NCBI RefSeq assembly: GCF_004365355.1
Contig: NZ_SODP01000001.1
Coordinates: 2,115,473 to 2,179,472 of the forward strand
DNA: 64,000 nucleotides
Source of the DNA: Kribbella pratensis
Lineage (GTDB): Bacteria; Actinomycetota; Actinomycetes; Propionibacteriales; Kribbellaceae
Reading direction: 5' to 3'
Below the pieces are notes generated by a model. It had not been told where the DNA came from. It did no database searches and saw only the letters and a program-made list of their open reading frames with translations. Positions 51,076 through 60,700 of the stretch are shown here, piece after piece. Position 1 is the stretch's first letter; each line of letters begins with the position of its first letter. Both the position numbers and the translations under genes were made by a program.

Positions 51076-52197
51076 TCAGAGCACTACGAGGTCGTGCGGC
51101 TGGTTGTTCATCGACTCTCCGCCGTCCGCGGTGACCACGACGATGTCCTCGATCCGCGCTCCCCACCGGCCCGGCTGATAGATGCCCGGCTCGACGCTGA
51201 ACGCCATCCCCGCCTCGAGCGGCAGGTCGTTGCCCGCGACGATGTACGGCTCCTCGTGCACGTCCAGCCCGATCCCGTGCCCGGTCCGGTGGATGAAGTA
51301 CTCACCGAAGCCCGCCGCCGCGATCACGTCTCGCGCGGCCGCGTCGATCGACTCCGCCGTCGCACCAGGCCGAACGGCGTCGACCGCTGCCTGCTGAGCC
51401 TGCTGCAGCACGGCGTACGTCGCGGTCACGTCGGCGTCTCGCGGTGCGCCGACGGCGTACGTGCGGGTCGAGTCGGAGTTGTAGCCCTCGGCAACTGGTC
51501 CGCCGATGTCGACGACCACCACGTCGCCGGCCTCGATGACCCGCTCGGACAGCGCATGGTGCGGGCTGGCGCCGTTCGGACCGCTCGCGACGATCACGAA
51601 GTCCGCCTCGGTGTGACCCTCCTCGACGATCGCGGCGGCGATGTCGGCACCGACCTCTGCCTCGGTCCGCCCCGGCCTCAGCCACTCGCCGACCCGGGCA
51701 TGCACGCGGTCGATCGCCGCACCCGCCTTCCGCAGGGCCTCGATCTCGGCCGCATCCTTGCGCATCCGCAACTCCCGGACGATCGGCCCGGCCAGCATCT
51801 GCTCGGCCTTCGGCAACGCGTCGCGGATCGCCAGCACATGCAGCGCCGGCGTGAAGTCGCTGACCGCCACCCGTTCGACACCACCGAGCCGCTCGGCAGC
51901 CAGGCTGTACGGATCCACACCGTCCACCCAGGTGATGACGTCGACCCCGAGCTCTTCCAAACCGGTGAACCCCGGCGCTTCGAGCTTCGGCACGACGAGC
52001 GCCGGGGCGCCGTCCGCAGGAATCAGCAGCGCGGTGAGCCGCTCGAACGAACCACCCGGCTGACCGATCAAGTAGCGCAGATCTGAGCCCGGCGCGATCA
52101 CCAGACCGGTGCCCGCCGCAGCCTCGCGGGCGCGATCGAGGCGGGAACGAAGGACGGCGAAGTCGGGAATCGGAGGCAGTGCTGAGCGACGGGCCAT
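51076..52197 (-). CDS. M24-family Xaa-Pro aminopeptidase
   Basis: A 373-residue pita-bread metallopeptidase. An N-terminal creatinase/prolidase-like domain (about 1-150) is followed by the catalytic domain with metal ligands: VVVDIGGPVAEGYNSDSTRT (Asp/Asp), HRTGHGIGLDVHEEPYI (His), and the two late glutamates in SVEPGIY and RIEDIV. It would cleave an N-terminal residue preceding proline. ATG 52197 is chosen; an upstream ATG at 52245 would overlap the divergent hydrolase gene. Its 3' end faces the GlxA-like gene with a three-base gap. Confidence 0.92.
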   Translation of the reverse strand: MARRSALPPIPDFAVLRSRLDRAREAAAGTGLVIAPGSDLRYLIGQPGGSFERLTALLIPADGAPALVVPKLEAPGFTGLEELGVDVITWVDGVDPYSLAAERLGGVERVAVSDFTPALHVLAIRDALPKAEQMLAGPIVRELRMRKDAAEIEALRKAGAAIDRVHARVGEWLRPGRTEAEVGADIAAAIVEEGHTEADFVIVASGPNGASPHHALSERVIEAGDVVVVDIGGPVAEGYNSDSTRTYAVGAPRDADVTATYAVLQQAQQAAVDAVRPGATAESIDAAARDVIAAAGFGEYFIHRTGHGIGLDVHEEPYIVAGNDLPLEAGMAFSVEPGIYQPGRWGARIEDIVVVTADGGESMNNQPHDLVVL

Positions 52198-52243
52198 GGG
52201 GTCGACTCTAAAACTGTCGGGAGCGATTGCTAAAACCTCCTCC

Positions 52244-53020
52244 ATGACTCTGCACCATGTGACCTTCGGCGAGGGCGTTCCGGTTCTTGCGTTGCACGGC
52301 TGGACTCCCGACCACCGGCTGATGACCGGCTGCCTCGAACCGATCTTCAGCGAACTGACCGGATACCGGCGGCTCTATCCCGACCTGCCCGCGATGGGCC
52401 AGAGCCCGGCCGGTGACATCGACAGCTCCGACGGGATCATGGCCGCGGTCCGGGGGTTCATCGACGAGCAGATCGGTGACGAGCCGTTCCTGCTGATGGG
52501 CGAGTCGTACGGCGGATACCTGTCCCGCGGCCTGATCGCCGAGCGCCCGGAGCAGATCCTGGGCATGGGCTTGATCTGCCCGACCGGCACGCTGTGGCAC
52601 AAGGACCGGAAGGTCCCCGAACACGTCGTACTGCGGACCGAGCCGGGCGTGCTCGAATCCCTGACCGAGGGTGAAGACTTCACCGAGCTGGCGGTGGTCC
52701 AGACCGCGGCCGCGCTGGCTGCCTATCGCGCCGATGTCGCGCCCGGTATCGCGATCGCGGATCTGGCTGCCATGGACCGGATCCAGGAGAACTGGGCGCT
52801 GTCGACGGCTCCGGAGAGCGGACCGGTCTACACCCGGCCGACGTTGGTGCTGTGCGGACGGCAGGACGCCGTCACCGGGTACGAGGACTGGTACGAGCTG
52901 CTCCCCCACTACCCGCGCGCGACGTTCGCCGTCCTCGACGTGGCCGGGCACAACCTGCAGATCGAGCAGCCTGAGTTGCTCGGCGCGCTGGTGCGGGAGT
53001 GGTTGCAAAGAGTCGGTTAG
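52244..53020 (+). CDS. Alpha/beta hydrolase
   Basis: A 258-residue alpha/beta-hydrolase-fold protein. LALHGWTPDHRLMTG near 15-29 forms the oxyanion region. LLMGESYGGYLSRGL near 83-97 is the nucleophile elbow with Ser in GESYG. The acid is likely in CGRQDAVTGYED and the His in VAGHNLQIEQP. ATG 52244 has CCTCC on its own strand but no good ribosome-binding site, so it may be leaderless. It precedes the SDR and ligase genes on the same strand. The substrate is unknown. Confidence 0.86.
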   Translation: MTLHHVTFGEGVPVLALHGWTPDHRLMTGCLEPIFSELTGYRRLYPDLPAMGQSPAGDIDSSDGIMAAVRGFIDEQIGDEPFLLMGESYGGYLSRGLIAERPEQILGMGLICPTGTLWHKDRKVPEHVVLRTEPGVLESLTEGEDFTELAVVQTAAALAAYRADVAPGIAIADLAAMDRIQENWALSTAPESGPVYTRPTLVLCGRQDAVTGYEDWYELLPHYPRATFAVLDVAGHNLQIEQPELLGALVREWLQRVG

Positions 53021-53060
53021 GGGCTCCCGCGCGTGGCTACCAGCGGGTAATGTCGGCCGC

Positions 53061-53939
53061 ATGGTGACTGGGAAGCGTCCGTTCGGCTGGCCGTTGCTTG
53101 TCGCGCTGACCAACGGGCGGACCAGGATCTCCGACGAACGGCTGACCGCGGCCGTGCGGGACAAGGTGATCCTGGTGACCGGTTCGTCGTACGGGATCGG
53201 CGAAGCGACCGCACGACGGTTGGCTGCGGCCGGAGCGACGGTGTTGCTCGTGGCGCGGACCGGGGAGCAGTTGCAGGTCGTGGCCGACGAGATCCGCGCG
53301 AGCGGCGGGTCGGCATACGTGTATCCGGCGAACCTCGCCGAACCTGCGGCGGTCGAGGAGCTTGTGCGGACGGTGCTGGCCGAGCACGAGCGGGTCGACG
53401 TACTCGTGAACAACGCGGGCAAGTCGATCCGGCGGTCGGTCGCGGACACGTACCAGCGGTTCCACGACATCGAGCGGACGAACGCGATCAACTACCTCGG
53501 CCCGGCGAAGCTCGTGCTCGAGCTGCTCCCGTCGATGCGGGAGCGCCGCTCGGGTCATATCGTGAACGTGTCGACGGCCGGGGTGCGGACCCCGCCGATG
53601 GCGCGGTGGTCGGCGTACCTGGCGTCGAAGAGTGCCTTTGACGTGTGGCTGCGCTGCGTGGCGCAAGAGGTGCGCGGGGACGGGGTGACGACGTCGACCG
53701 TGTACATGGGACTCGTGCACACCCGGATGAGTGAGCCGACGCCCCTGCTCAACAAGATGCCGGGCCTCACGCCGGCGCAGGCCGCCGATCAGGTCTGTAC
53801 GGCGGTTGCAGAGCGGCCGCACAACATCACCCCGCCGTTCGTCCGGCCGGCCGATGCCGTGGGCAACTTGTTGCGGGTGCCGACGGACCGGCTGCTCGAA
53901 CAGTACTTCCGGCGTACCGGAGGCGGGAAGAAGCGATGA
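53061..53939 (+). CDS. Short-chain dehydrogenase/reductase
   Basis: A 292-residue SDR with a 30-residue N-terminal extension. The cofactor loop is LVTGSSYGIGEATA near 39-52, with NNAG later and the catalytic YLASKSA (Tyr/Lys) after NVSTAG (Ser). The long C-terminus and the fused-operon partner (a FadD-type ligase, ATGA overlap) point to reduction of an acyl or lipid substrate, as in mycobacterial SDR/FadD pairs. The exact substrate is unknown. Confidence 0.88.
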   Translation: MVTGKRPFGWPLLVALTNGRTRISDERLTAAVRDKVILVTGSSYGIGEATARRLAAAGATVLLVARTGEQLQVVADEIRASGGSAYVYPANLAEPAAVEELVRTVLAEHERVDVLVNNAGKSIRRSVADTYQRFHDIERTNAINYLGPAKLVLELLPSMRERRSGHIVNVSTAGVRTPPMARWSAYLASKSAFDVWLRCVAQEVRGDGVTTSTVYMGLVHTRMSEPTPLLNKMPGLTPAQAADQVCTAVAERPHNITPPFVRPADAVGNLLRVPTDRLLEQYFRRTGGGKKR

Positions 53940-55549
53940 GAACGATCCGCCCGATCGGGCCGATGCGTCCCCCGGAGTGGCTGATCCAGGGCGCGGCCGA
54001 GGTCGGCGAGCTGTCGGTCGCGCTGATCCGGTCCGGGGTCTGGCGGTCGGCCGGGCCGGCGCAGCTCGTGCGGATCGAGCGGGCACTGCGGACGTGGGGG
54101 CAGTCGATGGCCGCGCTCGGGGTGATCGCGGCGATCCGGTATCCCGATCGCACGGCGGTGATCTCGGGTGATCACCAGCTCACGTACGCCGAGCTGGACC
54201 GCCGGTGCGAGCGCATCGCGGCCGGCCTGCACGCGCAGTACAACATCGTTGCCGGTAGCAAGGTCGCCGTGCTCTGCCGAAACCACATCGGTTTCCTGGA
54301 GGCGACGCTAGCTGCTTCCCGGATCGGCGCCGACGTCCTCTTCGTCAACACCGAGTTCGCCCCGCCGCAACTCAAGTCGGTCCTGGAACGCCACCGCCCG
54401 GACCTCCTGGTCCACGATCCAGAGTTCGCCGCTCCGGCCGAGCTCCTGGCCGTCCTGGCCAGCCCCACCGGCCTGGACGAGCTCGCGGGGAGCCGGGCCG
54501 CGAGTGCATCGGCTCCCCCGACGCCTGGGCACATCACGATCCTCACGTCGGGGACGACGGGCACGCCGAAAGCGGCGCCGCGGGTGCCGACCGCGCTGGG
54601 ATTGGCGGGGTTGACGGCGAGTGCGCTCAGTCGGTTCGGGGTGCGGTCGGGTGAGCCGGTGGTTATCGGGCCACCGCTGTTTCACGGGCTCGGGTTGTTG
54701 ACGTCGATGCTGGCGTTGTTTCTCGGGGCGCCGTTGGTCTTGCGGCCGCGGTTCGACGCCGTGACCTTGCTCGAGGATGTGCAGACGACTCGCGCGGGTG
54801 CGGTGGTCGCCGTGCCGGTGATGTTGCGGCGGTTGCTGGAGTTGGGGCCGGAGGCGATCGCGGAGTACGACCTGCGTTCGTTGCGGGCGGTGATCTCCGG
54901 TGCGTCGCAGCTCGGTGTGCCGCTGGCCGAGCGGTTCATCGAGCGGTTCGGTCCGGTGCTGTGCGACGCGTATGGGTCGAGCGAGGTCGGCATCGCCACG
55001 ATCGCCAACTCCGCAGACCTGCTCGACGCGCCCGGCACGGTTGGTCGCCCGTGCCTCGGCAGCTCGATCCGGATCCTCGACGATCAGGACCACGAGGTGC
55101 CGACCGGCACGACCGGGCGGATCTTCGCAGGCGGCGGGCTGGTGTTCGGTGGGTACTCCGACGGCTCGAGCAAGACCGTGGTCGACGGGCGGATGAGCAC
55201 CGGCGACCTCGGCCATCTCGACAAGGCCGGCCGGTTGTTCGTCGACGGCCGCGAGGACGACATGATCGTCTCCGGCGGCGAGAACGTGTACCCGGTCGAG
55301 GTCGAGGAGTGCCTCGCGGCGCACCCCGCGGTCGCCGAGGCGGTCGTCACTGGCGTACCGGACGACGACTTCGGTCAACGTCTCGTCGCCTACGTCGTCC
55401 TCCGCGAGCCGGTGACCGAGGACGAACTGATCGCGCACGTGAAGGCGAACCTGGCCCGCTACAAGACCCCGCGCCAGATCGTGATCCTCGACGAGTTCCC
55501 CCGCAACGCCACCGGCAAGGTCCTGCGCAGCAGACTCAGCCCGCCGTGA
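53936..55549 (+). CDS. AMP-dependent fatty acyl-CoA synthetase (FadD2/FadD12-like)
   Basis: A 537-residue ANL-superfamily ligase. The P-loop motif is TILTSGTTGTPKAAP near 198-212. Further motifs are AYGSSEVGIA, the hinge region DLGHLDKAGRLFVDGREDD, and the C-terminal catalytic Lys in NATGKVLR. The N-terminus, with its 'PE-L' helix before LTYAELDRRCERIAAGL, resembles mycobacterial FadD2/FadD12. It would activate a fatty or other carboxylic acid to the CoA thioester through an acyl-AMP. It is translationally coupled to the SDR gene and overlaps the convergent LLM gene by 14 bases. Confidence 0.9.
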   Translation: MRTIRPIGPMRPPEWLIQGAAEVGELSVALIRSGVWRSAGPAQLVRIERALRTWGQSMAALGVIAAIRYPDRTAVISGDHQLTYAELDRRCERIAAGLHAQYNIVAGSKVAVLCRNHIGFLEATLAASRIGADVLFVNTEFAPPQLKSVLERHRPDLLVHDPEFAAPAELLAVLASPTGLDELAGSRAASASAPPTPGHITILTSGTTGTPKAAPRVPTALGLAGLTASALSRFGVRSGEPVVIGPPLFHGLGLLTSMLALFLGAPLVLRPRFDAVTLLEDVQTTRAGAVVAVPVMLRRLLELGPEAIAEYDLRSLRAVISGASQLGVPLAERFIERFGPVLCDAYGSSEVGIATIANSADLLDAPGTVGRPCLGSSIRILDDQDHEVPTGTTGRIFAGGGLVFGGYSDGSSKTVVDGRMSTGDLGHLDKAGRLFVDGREDDMIVSGGENVYPVEVEECLAAHPAVAEAVVTGVPDDDFGQRLVAYVVLREPVTEDELIAHVKANLARYKTPRQIVILDEFPRNATGKVLRSRLSPP

Positions 55550-56318
55550 ACAGACCGTAGAACCGCGTCATCCGCTCGAGCACGTCACTCTCGTCTCCGA
55601 ACGACACCGCGACCGTCTCGGCACCGGCCTCGGCGAGCTCATGCGCCATCGCGACGACAGGTTCCGGATCGCCACCGGACCAGTCGAGCCGGGTGCCGAC
55701 CTTCACCTTCCGCTCCCCGAACGACCGGAGTCGCGCGACCGCCGCGCTGAAACCGGCGCCGTCCAGCCCGAGCCCCTGCCACTCGTCGCCGAACCTGGCC
55801 GCCCGCCGCAGCGCCGGCGTCGTCGTGCCGCCGATCATGATCGGCAACGGCGCCCGGAGCTTCGGCTCGAACACCCCGCCGCGATCGCGTCCCTCGAACA
55901 GATCGCGGACGATCTCCAGCGACGCGTCCGTACGCCGCCCACGCTCCTCGAACGGGACGCCGACCGCCGCGAACTCCTCGCGAGCCCAGCCGGCACCGAG
56001 CCCGAGTACGACGCGCTCGCCCGACAGCCGATGCAGGGTCGCGGCCTGCTTGGCGACGACGAACGCGCTCCGGATCGGCAGCACCAGTACGGATGTGCCG
56101 AACCGGATCCTGCTCGTGCGGGCCGCGAGGTACCCGATCGTCACGAGCGGCTCGTACACCCCGCCGTATGTCGAGCCGAACTCTCCCGGCGGAAGCAGAT
56201 GATCGGGCAACCACGCCGTGCCGTAGCCCAGCTCCTCGGCTGCCACGGCCAGCTCGACCAAGCGCTCGGGCGGCATCGCTGCCGACTCGTCCGGGAGGAC
56301 CACCTGCAGCTCAACCAT
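55536..56318 (-). CDS. LLM-class (F420-type) oxidoreductase
   Basis: A 260-residue luciferase-like TIM-barrel protein. ELAVAAEELGYGTAWLPDHL near 21-40, RIRFGTSVLVLPIRSAFVVAKQAATL near 70-95 and ERVVLGLGAGWAREEF are the LLM hallmarks. Actinobacterial members of this type commonly use coenzyme F420, though FMN cannot be excluded. ATG 56318 follows TTAAGG; a much longer frame upstream is not coding. The 3' end overlaps the FadD-type gene. The substrate is unknown. Confidence 0.87.
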   Translation of the reverse strand: MVELQVVLPDESAAMPPERLVELAVAAEELGYGTAWLPDHLLPPGEFGSTYGGVYEPLVTIGYLAARTSRIRFGTSVLVLPIRSAFVVAKQAATLHRLSGERVVLGLGAGWAREEFAAVGVPFEERGRRTDASLEIVRDLFEGRDRGGVFEPKLRAPLPIMIGGTTTPALRRAARFGDEWQGLGLDGAGFSAAVARLRSFGERKVKVGTRLDWSGGDPEPVVAMAHELAEAGAETVAVSFGDESDVLERMTRFYGLFTAG

Positions 56319-56375
56319 GCGCTTGACCTTAACCGGCTGACCTTCGGCGAGGACGATTGATGGGAGAGTGGGGCC

Positions 56376-56780
56376 GTGAAGATTCTCGTCGGATACGTGC
56401 CATCGCCCGAAGGTGAGGCGGCGCTGGCCGCCGCGGCGACCGAGGCCTCGCTGCGCGGCGCCTCCGTCCTGCTCCTGAACACCAGCCGGGGCGACTCCTA
56501 CATCGACGCCCGCTACGCCAACGCCGACGAGATGGCTGCCGCCGAGGCCAAGCTGCGCGAACAGGGCGTCGAGGTGACGATCCAGCAGGCGGTCACCGAA
56601 GGTGACGTGGCCGGCGCGCTGCTCAAGGCGGCCGCCGCGGAGGACGTCGGCCTGATCGTGCTCGGTCTCCGTCGCCGCTCCCCCGTCGGCAAGCTGATCC
56701 TCGGCAGCACCGCTCAGCGCGTCCTGCTCGAGTCGCCTGTTCCGGTTCTCGCCGTCAAGGTGCCGTCGCCGCACGACTGA
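56376..56780 (+). CDS. Universal stress protein (UspA family)
   Basis: A 134-residue single-domain Usp protein. It starts at GTG 56376 with MKILVGYVPSPEGEAALAAA and ends with the nucleotide-binding loop VLGLRRRSPVGKLILGSTAQRVL near 95-117, where G-x-x-x-x-x-x-V-G...GS replaces the usual G-2x-G-9x-G-S/T with slight variation. It probably binds ATP. It sits between two LLM oxidoreductase genes, divergent from one and 88 bases before the other. Confidence 0.9.
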   Translation: MKILVGYVPSPEGEAALAAAATEASLRGASVLLLNTSRGDSYIDARYANADEMAAAEAKLREQGVEVTIQQAVTEGDVAGALLKAAAAEDVGLIVLGLRRRSPVGKLILGSTAQRVLLESPVPVLAVKVPSPHD

Positions 56781-56867
56781 CCGGACTGACCGCAAGAACC
56801 CGGAACCCGCTCCGACCCACGGGTGAACGGGCGCCTTCGGGGTGCCCTGGAGCGGAAGGAACTGCGG

Positions 56868-57734
56868 ATGTCATATCCCGAGGTTGGCGTCGGGCTGCCG
56901 GTGGTCGGGTTGCGCGGGCCGGATGCCGTCGTCGAGATCGCGACGGCCGCCGACGAGCTCGGATTCGCGGCGGTGTCGGTCTTCGAGCGGCTGCTGGTGC
57001 CGGCGGCGCCGGATTGGGTGAACCACGCCGGGTTGCCGAGGGAGTCGGCGTACGACGCCTTGGAGACGCTGACGTACGTCGCGGCGCGGACCGAGCGGGT
57101 GCGGTTGCACACCGCCGTACTCGTGCCGCTGTTCCAGCAACCGGTCGTGCTGGCGCGGCGGGTGGCGACCATCGATCAGCTCTCCGGCGGGCGGATGGAT
57201 CTGGGCATCGCGCTCGGTTGGCTGCCGGAGGAGTTCGTCGCTACTGGCGTGCCGGCGCGCGGCCGGGTTGAAGCGTTCGAGGAGTCGGTCGCGGTACTGC
57301 GGGCTTGCTGGGGGCCTGATCCGGTCGAGTTCGCTGGCGAGCATTACACCGTGCCGATGGCGACGCTCGGGCCGAAGCCGGTGGAACCGCTGACGCTGTA
57401 CGGCGGTGGGGTCGCGCGGCCGGCGATCGAACGCGCTGCCCGGATCGCAAACGGGCTGACGCTTGCGCATCGTGACTGGGAGTCCACGTGTGCGGCGATC
57501 AGCTGGTATCACGACGCGGGTGGTTCCGGGCCGATCATCCTCCGGGCCGGGCCGATGAAGCCGCATCCGATGCTGCAGGGACCGGCGGGTTTCACGCCCG
57601 AGACGATCCTCGACGACCTGCGGCGAGCCGCTGCCGAAGGGATCACCCGGGTGGACTGGGACCTCAACCTCGTCGGCACCCCGATCCCGGAGCAGATCGC
57701 GGCGTTGAAGGCGCTGGCGGGCCACCTGCGGTAA
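56868..57734 (+). CDS. LLM-class (F420-type) oxidoreductase
   Basis: A 288-residue luciferase-like TIM-barrel protein, shown by VEIATAADELGFAAVSVFER near 20-39, VRLHTAVLVPLFQQPVVLARRVATI and RMDLGIALGWLPEEFVATGV. It is likely F420-dependent, by analogy with actinobacterial relatives. ATG 56868 has AAGGAA eight bases upstream; an earlier frame start at 56823 adds a non-homologous extension. It lies between the Usp gene and hrpA. It is not closely similar to the other LLM protein at 55536. Confidence 0.88.
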   Translation: MSYPEVGVGLPVVGLRGPDAVVEIATAADELGFAAVSVFERLLVPAAPDWVNHAGLPRESAYDALETLTYVAARTERVRLHTAVLVPLFQQPVVLARRVATIDQLSGGRMDLGIALGWLPEEFVATGVPARGRVEAFEESVAVLRACWGPDPVEFAGEHYTVPMATLGPKPVEPLTLYGGGVARPAIERAARIANGLTLAHRDWESTCAAISWYHDAGGSGPIILRAGPMKPHPMLQGPAGFTPETILDDLRRAAAEGITRVDWDLNLVGTPIPEQIAALKALAGHLR

Positions 57735-57777
57735 TCCGGATGAGGCGCTGGGGGTGGACGCCTAAACTGGACTGGTT

Positions 57778-60700
57778 ATGCCTGATGCCCGGACCGAGTC
57801 CCCGAGTCCATCCCCAGTTCCCTCCCAAGACCCAGTCGCTGCTCGACGGCCCCGTCGCCGCAGGCCACGGTCGGCGGCCAAGACCCCCACTCCCGCGCCC
57901 ACCGGCGCCGGCTCCTCCAACCACGGCTCCTCCAACGACGACGGAGTGAGTCTGGCGGATGCGGTTGCCCGGTTGGACGGGCTGACGGCGTACGACCGGG
58001 AGCAGCTGGGGAAGCGGCTGGAGCGGGTTCGGACCACCAAGGAAGCCCGGAAGCGTGAGCAGGCGCTGCACGGGGTGCTCGGCGCGATCCAGCAGGCCGA
58101 GCGCAGGGTCGAGGTCCGACGGAACGCCGTACCGGAGATCACCTATCCGGAAGAGCTGCCGGTCAGCCAGCTGAAGGACGAGATCGCGGCGGCGATCCGC
58201 GACCACCAGGTGGTGGTCGTCGCCGGCGAGACCGGTTCGGGCAAAACCACCCAGATCCCGAAGATCTGTCTCGAGCTCGGGCGCGGCATCCACGGCATGA
58301 TCGGGCATACTCAGCCCCGCCGGCTCGCCGCGCGGACGGTCGCCGAGCGGATCGCCGAGGAGCTCGGCACCGAACTCGGCGAGACGATCGGTTTCGCCGT
58401 CCGGTTCACCGACAAGGTCAGCGAGCGGTCGCTGGTGAAGCTGATGACCGACGGCATCCTGCTGAACGAGCTCCAGCGTGACCGCGACCTCACCCGCTAC
58501 GACACGCTCATCATCGACGAGGCGCACGAGCGCAGCCTGAACATCGACTTCATCCTCGGCTATCTCAAGCGCCTTCTCCCCCGCCGCCCCGACCTCAAGG
58601 TCATCATCACCTCGGCGACCATCGACCCGGAGCGCTTCGCCGCGCACTTCGCCGACGCGCAGGGCAACCCGGCCCCGATCGTCGAGGTGTCCGGCCGGAC
58701 CTACCCGGTCGAGGTGCGGTACCGGCCGGTCAACGACCCCGAGGACCCGGCGACGATCGACCGCGACCAGACCCAGGCGATCCTGGACGCGGTCGACGAA
58801 CTCGAGTACGAGGCCGACGGCGACATCCTCGTGTTCCTCAGCGGTGAGCGGGAGATCCGCGACACCGCCGACGCGCTGACCGACAAGTTCCGCGGCGAAC
58901 GGCGTACGACGGAGATCCTGCCGCTCTACGCGAGGCTTTCGAACGCCGAGCAGCACCGGGTCTTCCAGTCGCATTCGGCGCGCCGGATCGTGCTCGCGAC
59001 CAACGTCGCCGAGACCTCGCTGACCGTCCCCGGCATCAAGTACGTCATCGATCCCGGTACGGCGCGCATCTCGCGCTACAGCCACCGCACCAAGGTCCAG
59101 CACCTGCCGATCGAGCCGGTCTCGCAGGCGAGCGCCAACCAGCGCAAGGGCCGCAGCGGCCGGACCAGCGACGGCATCTGCATCCGGCTGTACTCCGAAG
59201 AGGACTTCACCAACCGCCCGGAGTTCACCGACCCGGAGATCCTGCGCACGAACCTGGCCTCGGTCATCCTGCAGATGACCGCGATCGGGCTCGGCGACAT
59301 CGCGGCGTTCCCGTTCATCGACGAGCCCGACAAGCGCAGTATCACCGACGGCCTGCAACTGCTCACCGAGCTCGGCGCGATCGACACCCCGAAGGGCGGC
59401 CGGCTGACCCCGATCGGCCGCCAGCTCGCGCAGATCCCGCTGGACCCACGGCTGGCCCGGATGATCGTCGAGGCAGACAAGCACGCGAGTGTCCGCGAGG
59501 TCATGGTCATCGCCGCCGCGCTGTCCATCCAGGACCCGCGCGAGCGGCCGACGGACGCCGAGGCTCAGGCCCAGCAGGCACACGCCCGGTTCCGCGACCC
59601 GAACAGCGACTTCCTCGGCTACCTGAACCTCTGGAGCTACCTGAAGAAGCAGCAGAAGGAGCTCTCGGGCAACCAGTTCCGCCGGATGTGCCGCAGCGAG
59701 TACCTCAACTATCTGCGCGTCCGCGAGTGGCAAGACATCTACGCCCAACTTCGTCAGGTCGCGTCCCAGATCGGCGTCAAGCTCAACAGCGGCGAGCCCG
59801 CCGACCCGCAGAGCGTGCACATCTCGCTGATGTCGGGCCTGCTGTCGCATCTCGGGATGAAGGATCCGGCCAACCAGCATCAGTACATCGGTGCCCGCGG
59901 CACCAAGTTCGCCATCTTCCCCGGCTCCGGCCTGTTCAAGAAGCCACCGCAGTTCGTGATGGCCGCCGAGCTGGTCGAGACCTCGCGGTTGTGGGCACGG
60001 GTGAACGCGAAGATCGAGCCCGAGTGGGCCGAGGACCTCGCACCGCACCTGATCAAACGGTCGTACTCCGAACCGCACTGGGAACGCAAAGCCGGCGCCG
60101 TGATGGCCTACGAGAAGGTCACGCTGTACGGCGTACCGATCGTCGCCAGGCGCAAGGTGAACTACGGCAAGGTCGACCCCGAGGTGTCGCGCGAGCTGTT
60201 CATCCGGCACGCGCTGGTCGAGGGCGACTGGGACACGCACCACAAGTTCTTCCACGAGAACCGCAAGCTGATCGAGGAAGTCGAGGAGCTCGAGGAGCGC
60301 ACCCGGCGCCGTGACCTGCTCGTCGACGACGAGACCCTGTTCGCGTTCTACGACGAGCGGATCGGCCCCGAGGTCGTCACCGGACGGCACTTCGACACCT
60401 GGTGGAAGACCGCCCGGCAACGCGATCACGACCTGCTCGACTTCGAGCGGTCGCTCGTCGTTCGTGAGGGCGCCGAGGTCAAGGAGGAGGAGTTCCCGCT
60501 GCACTGGGTGCAGAACGGGATGACCTTCGACTTGACGTATGCGTTCGAGCCGGGGACGGATGCCGACGGTGTGACGGTCCACATCCCGCTGCTGGTGCTC
60601 AACCAGGTCACCGCGGACGGATTCGAGTGGAGTGTGCCGGGCTTCCGCGAGGAGCTGGTCACCACCCTGATCAAGTCCTTGCCGAAGACCATCCGGCGCA

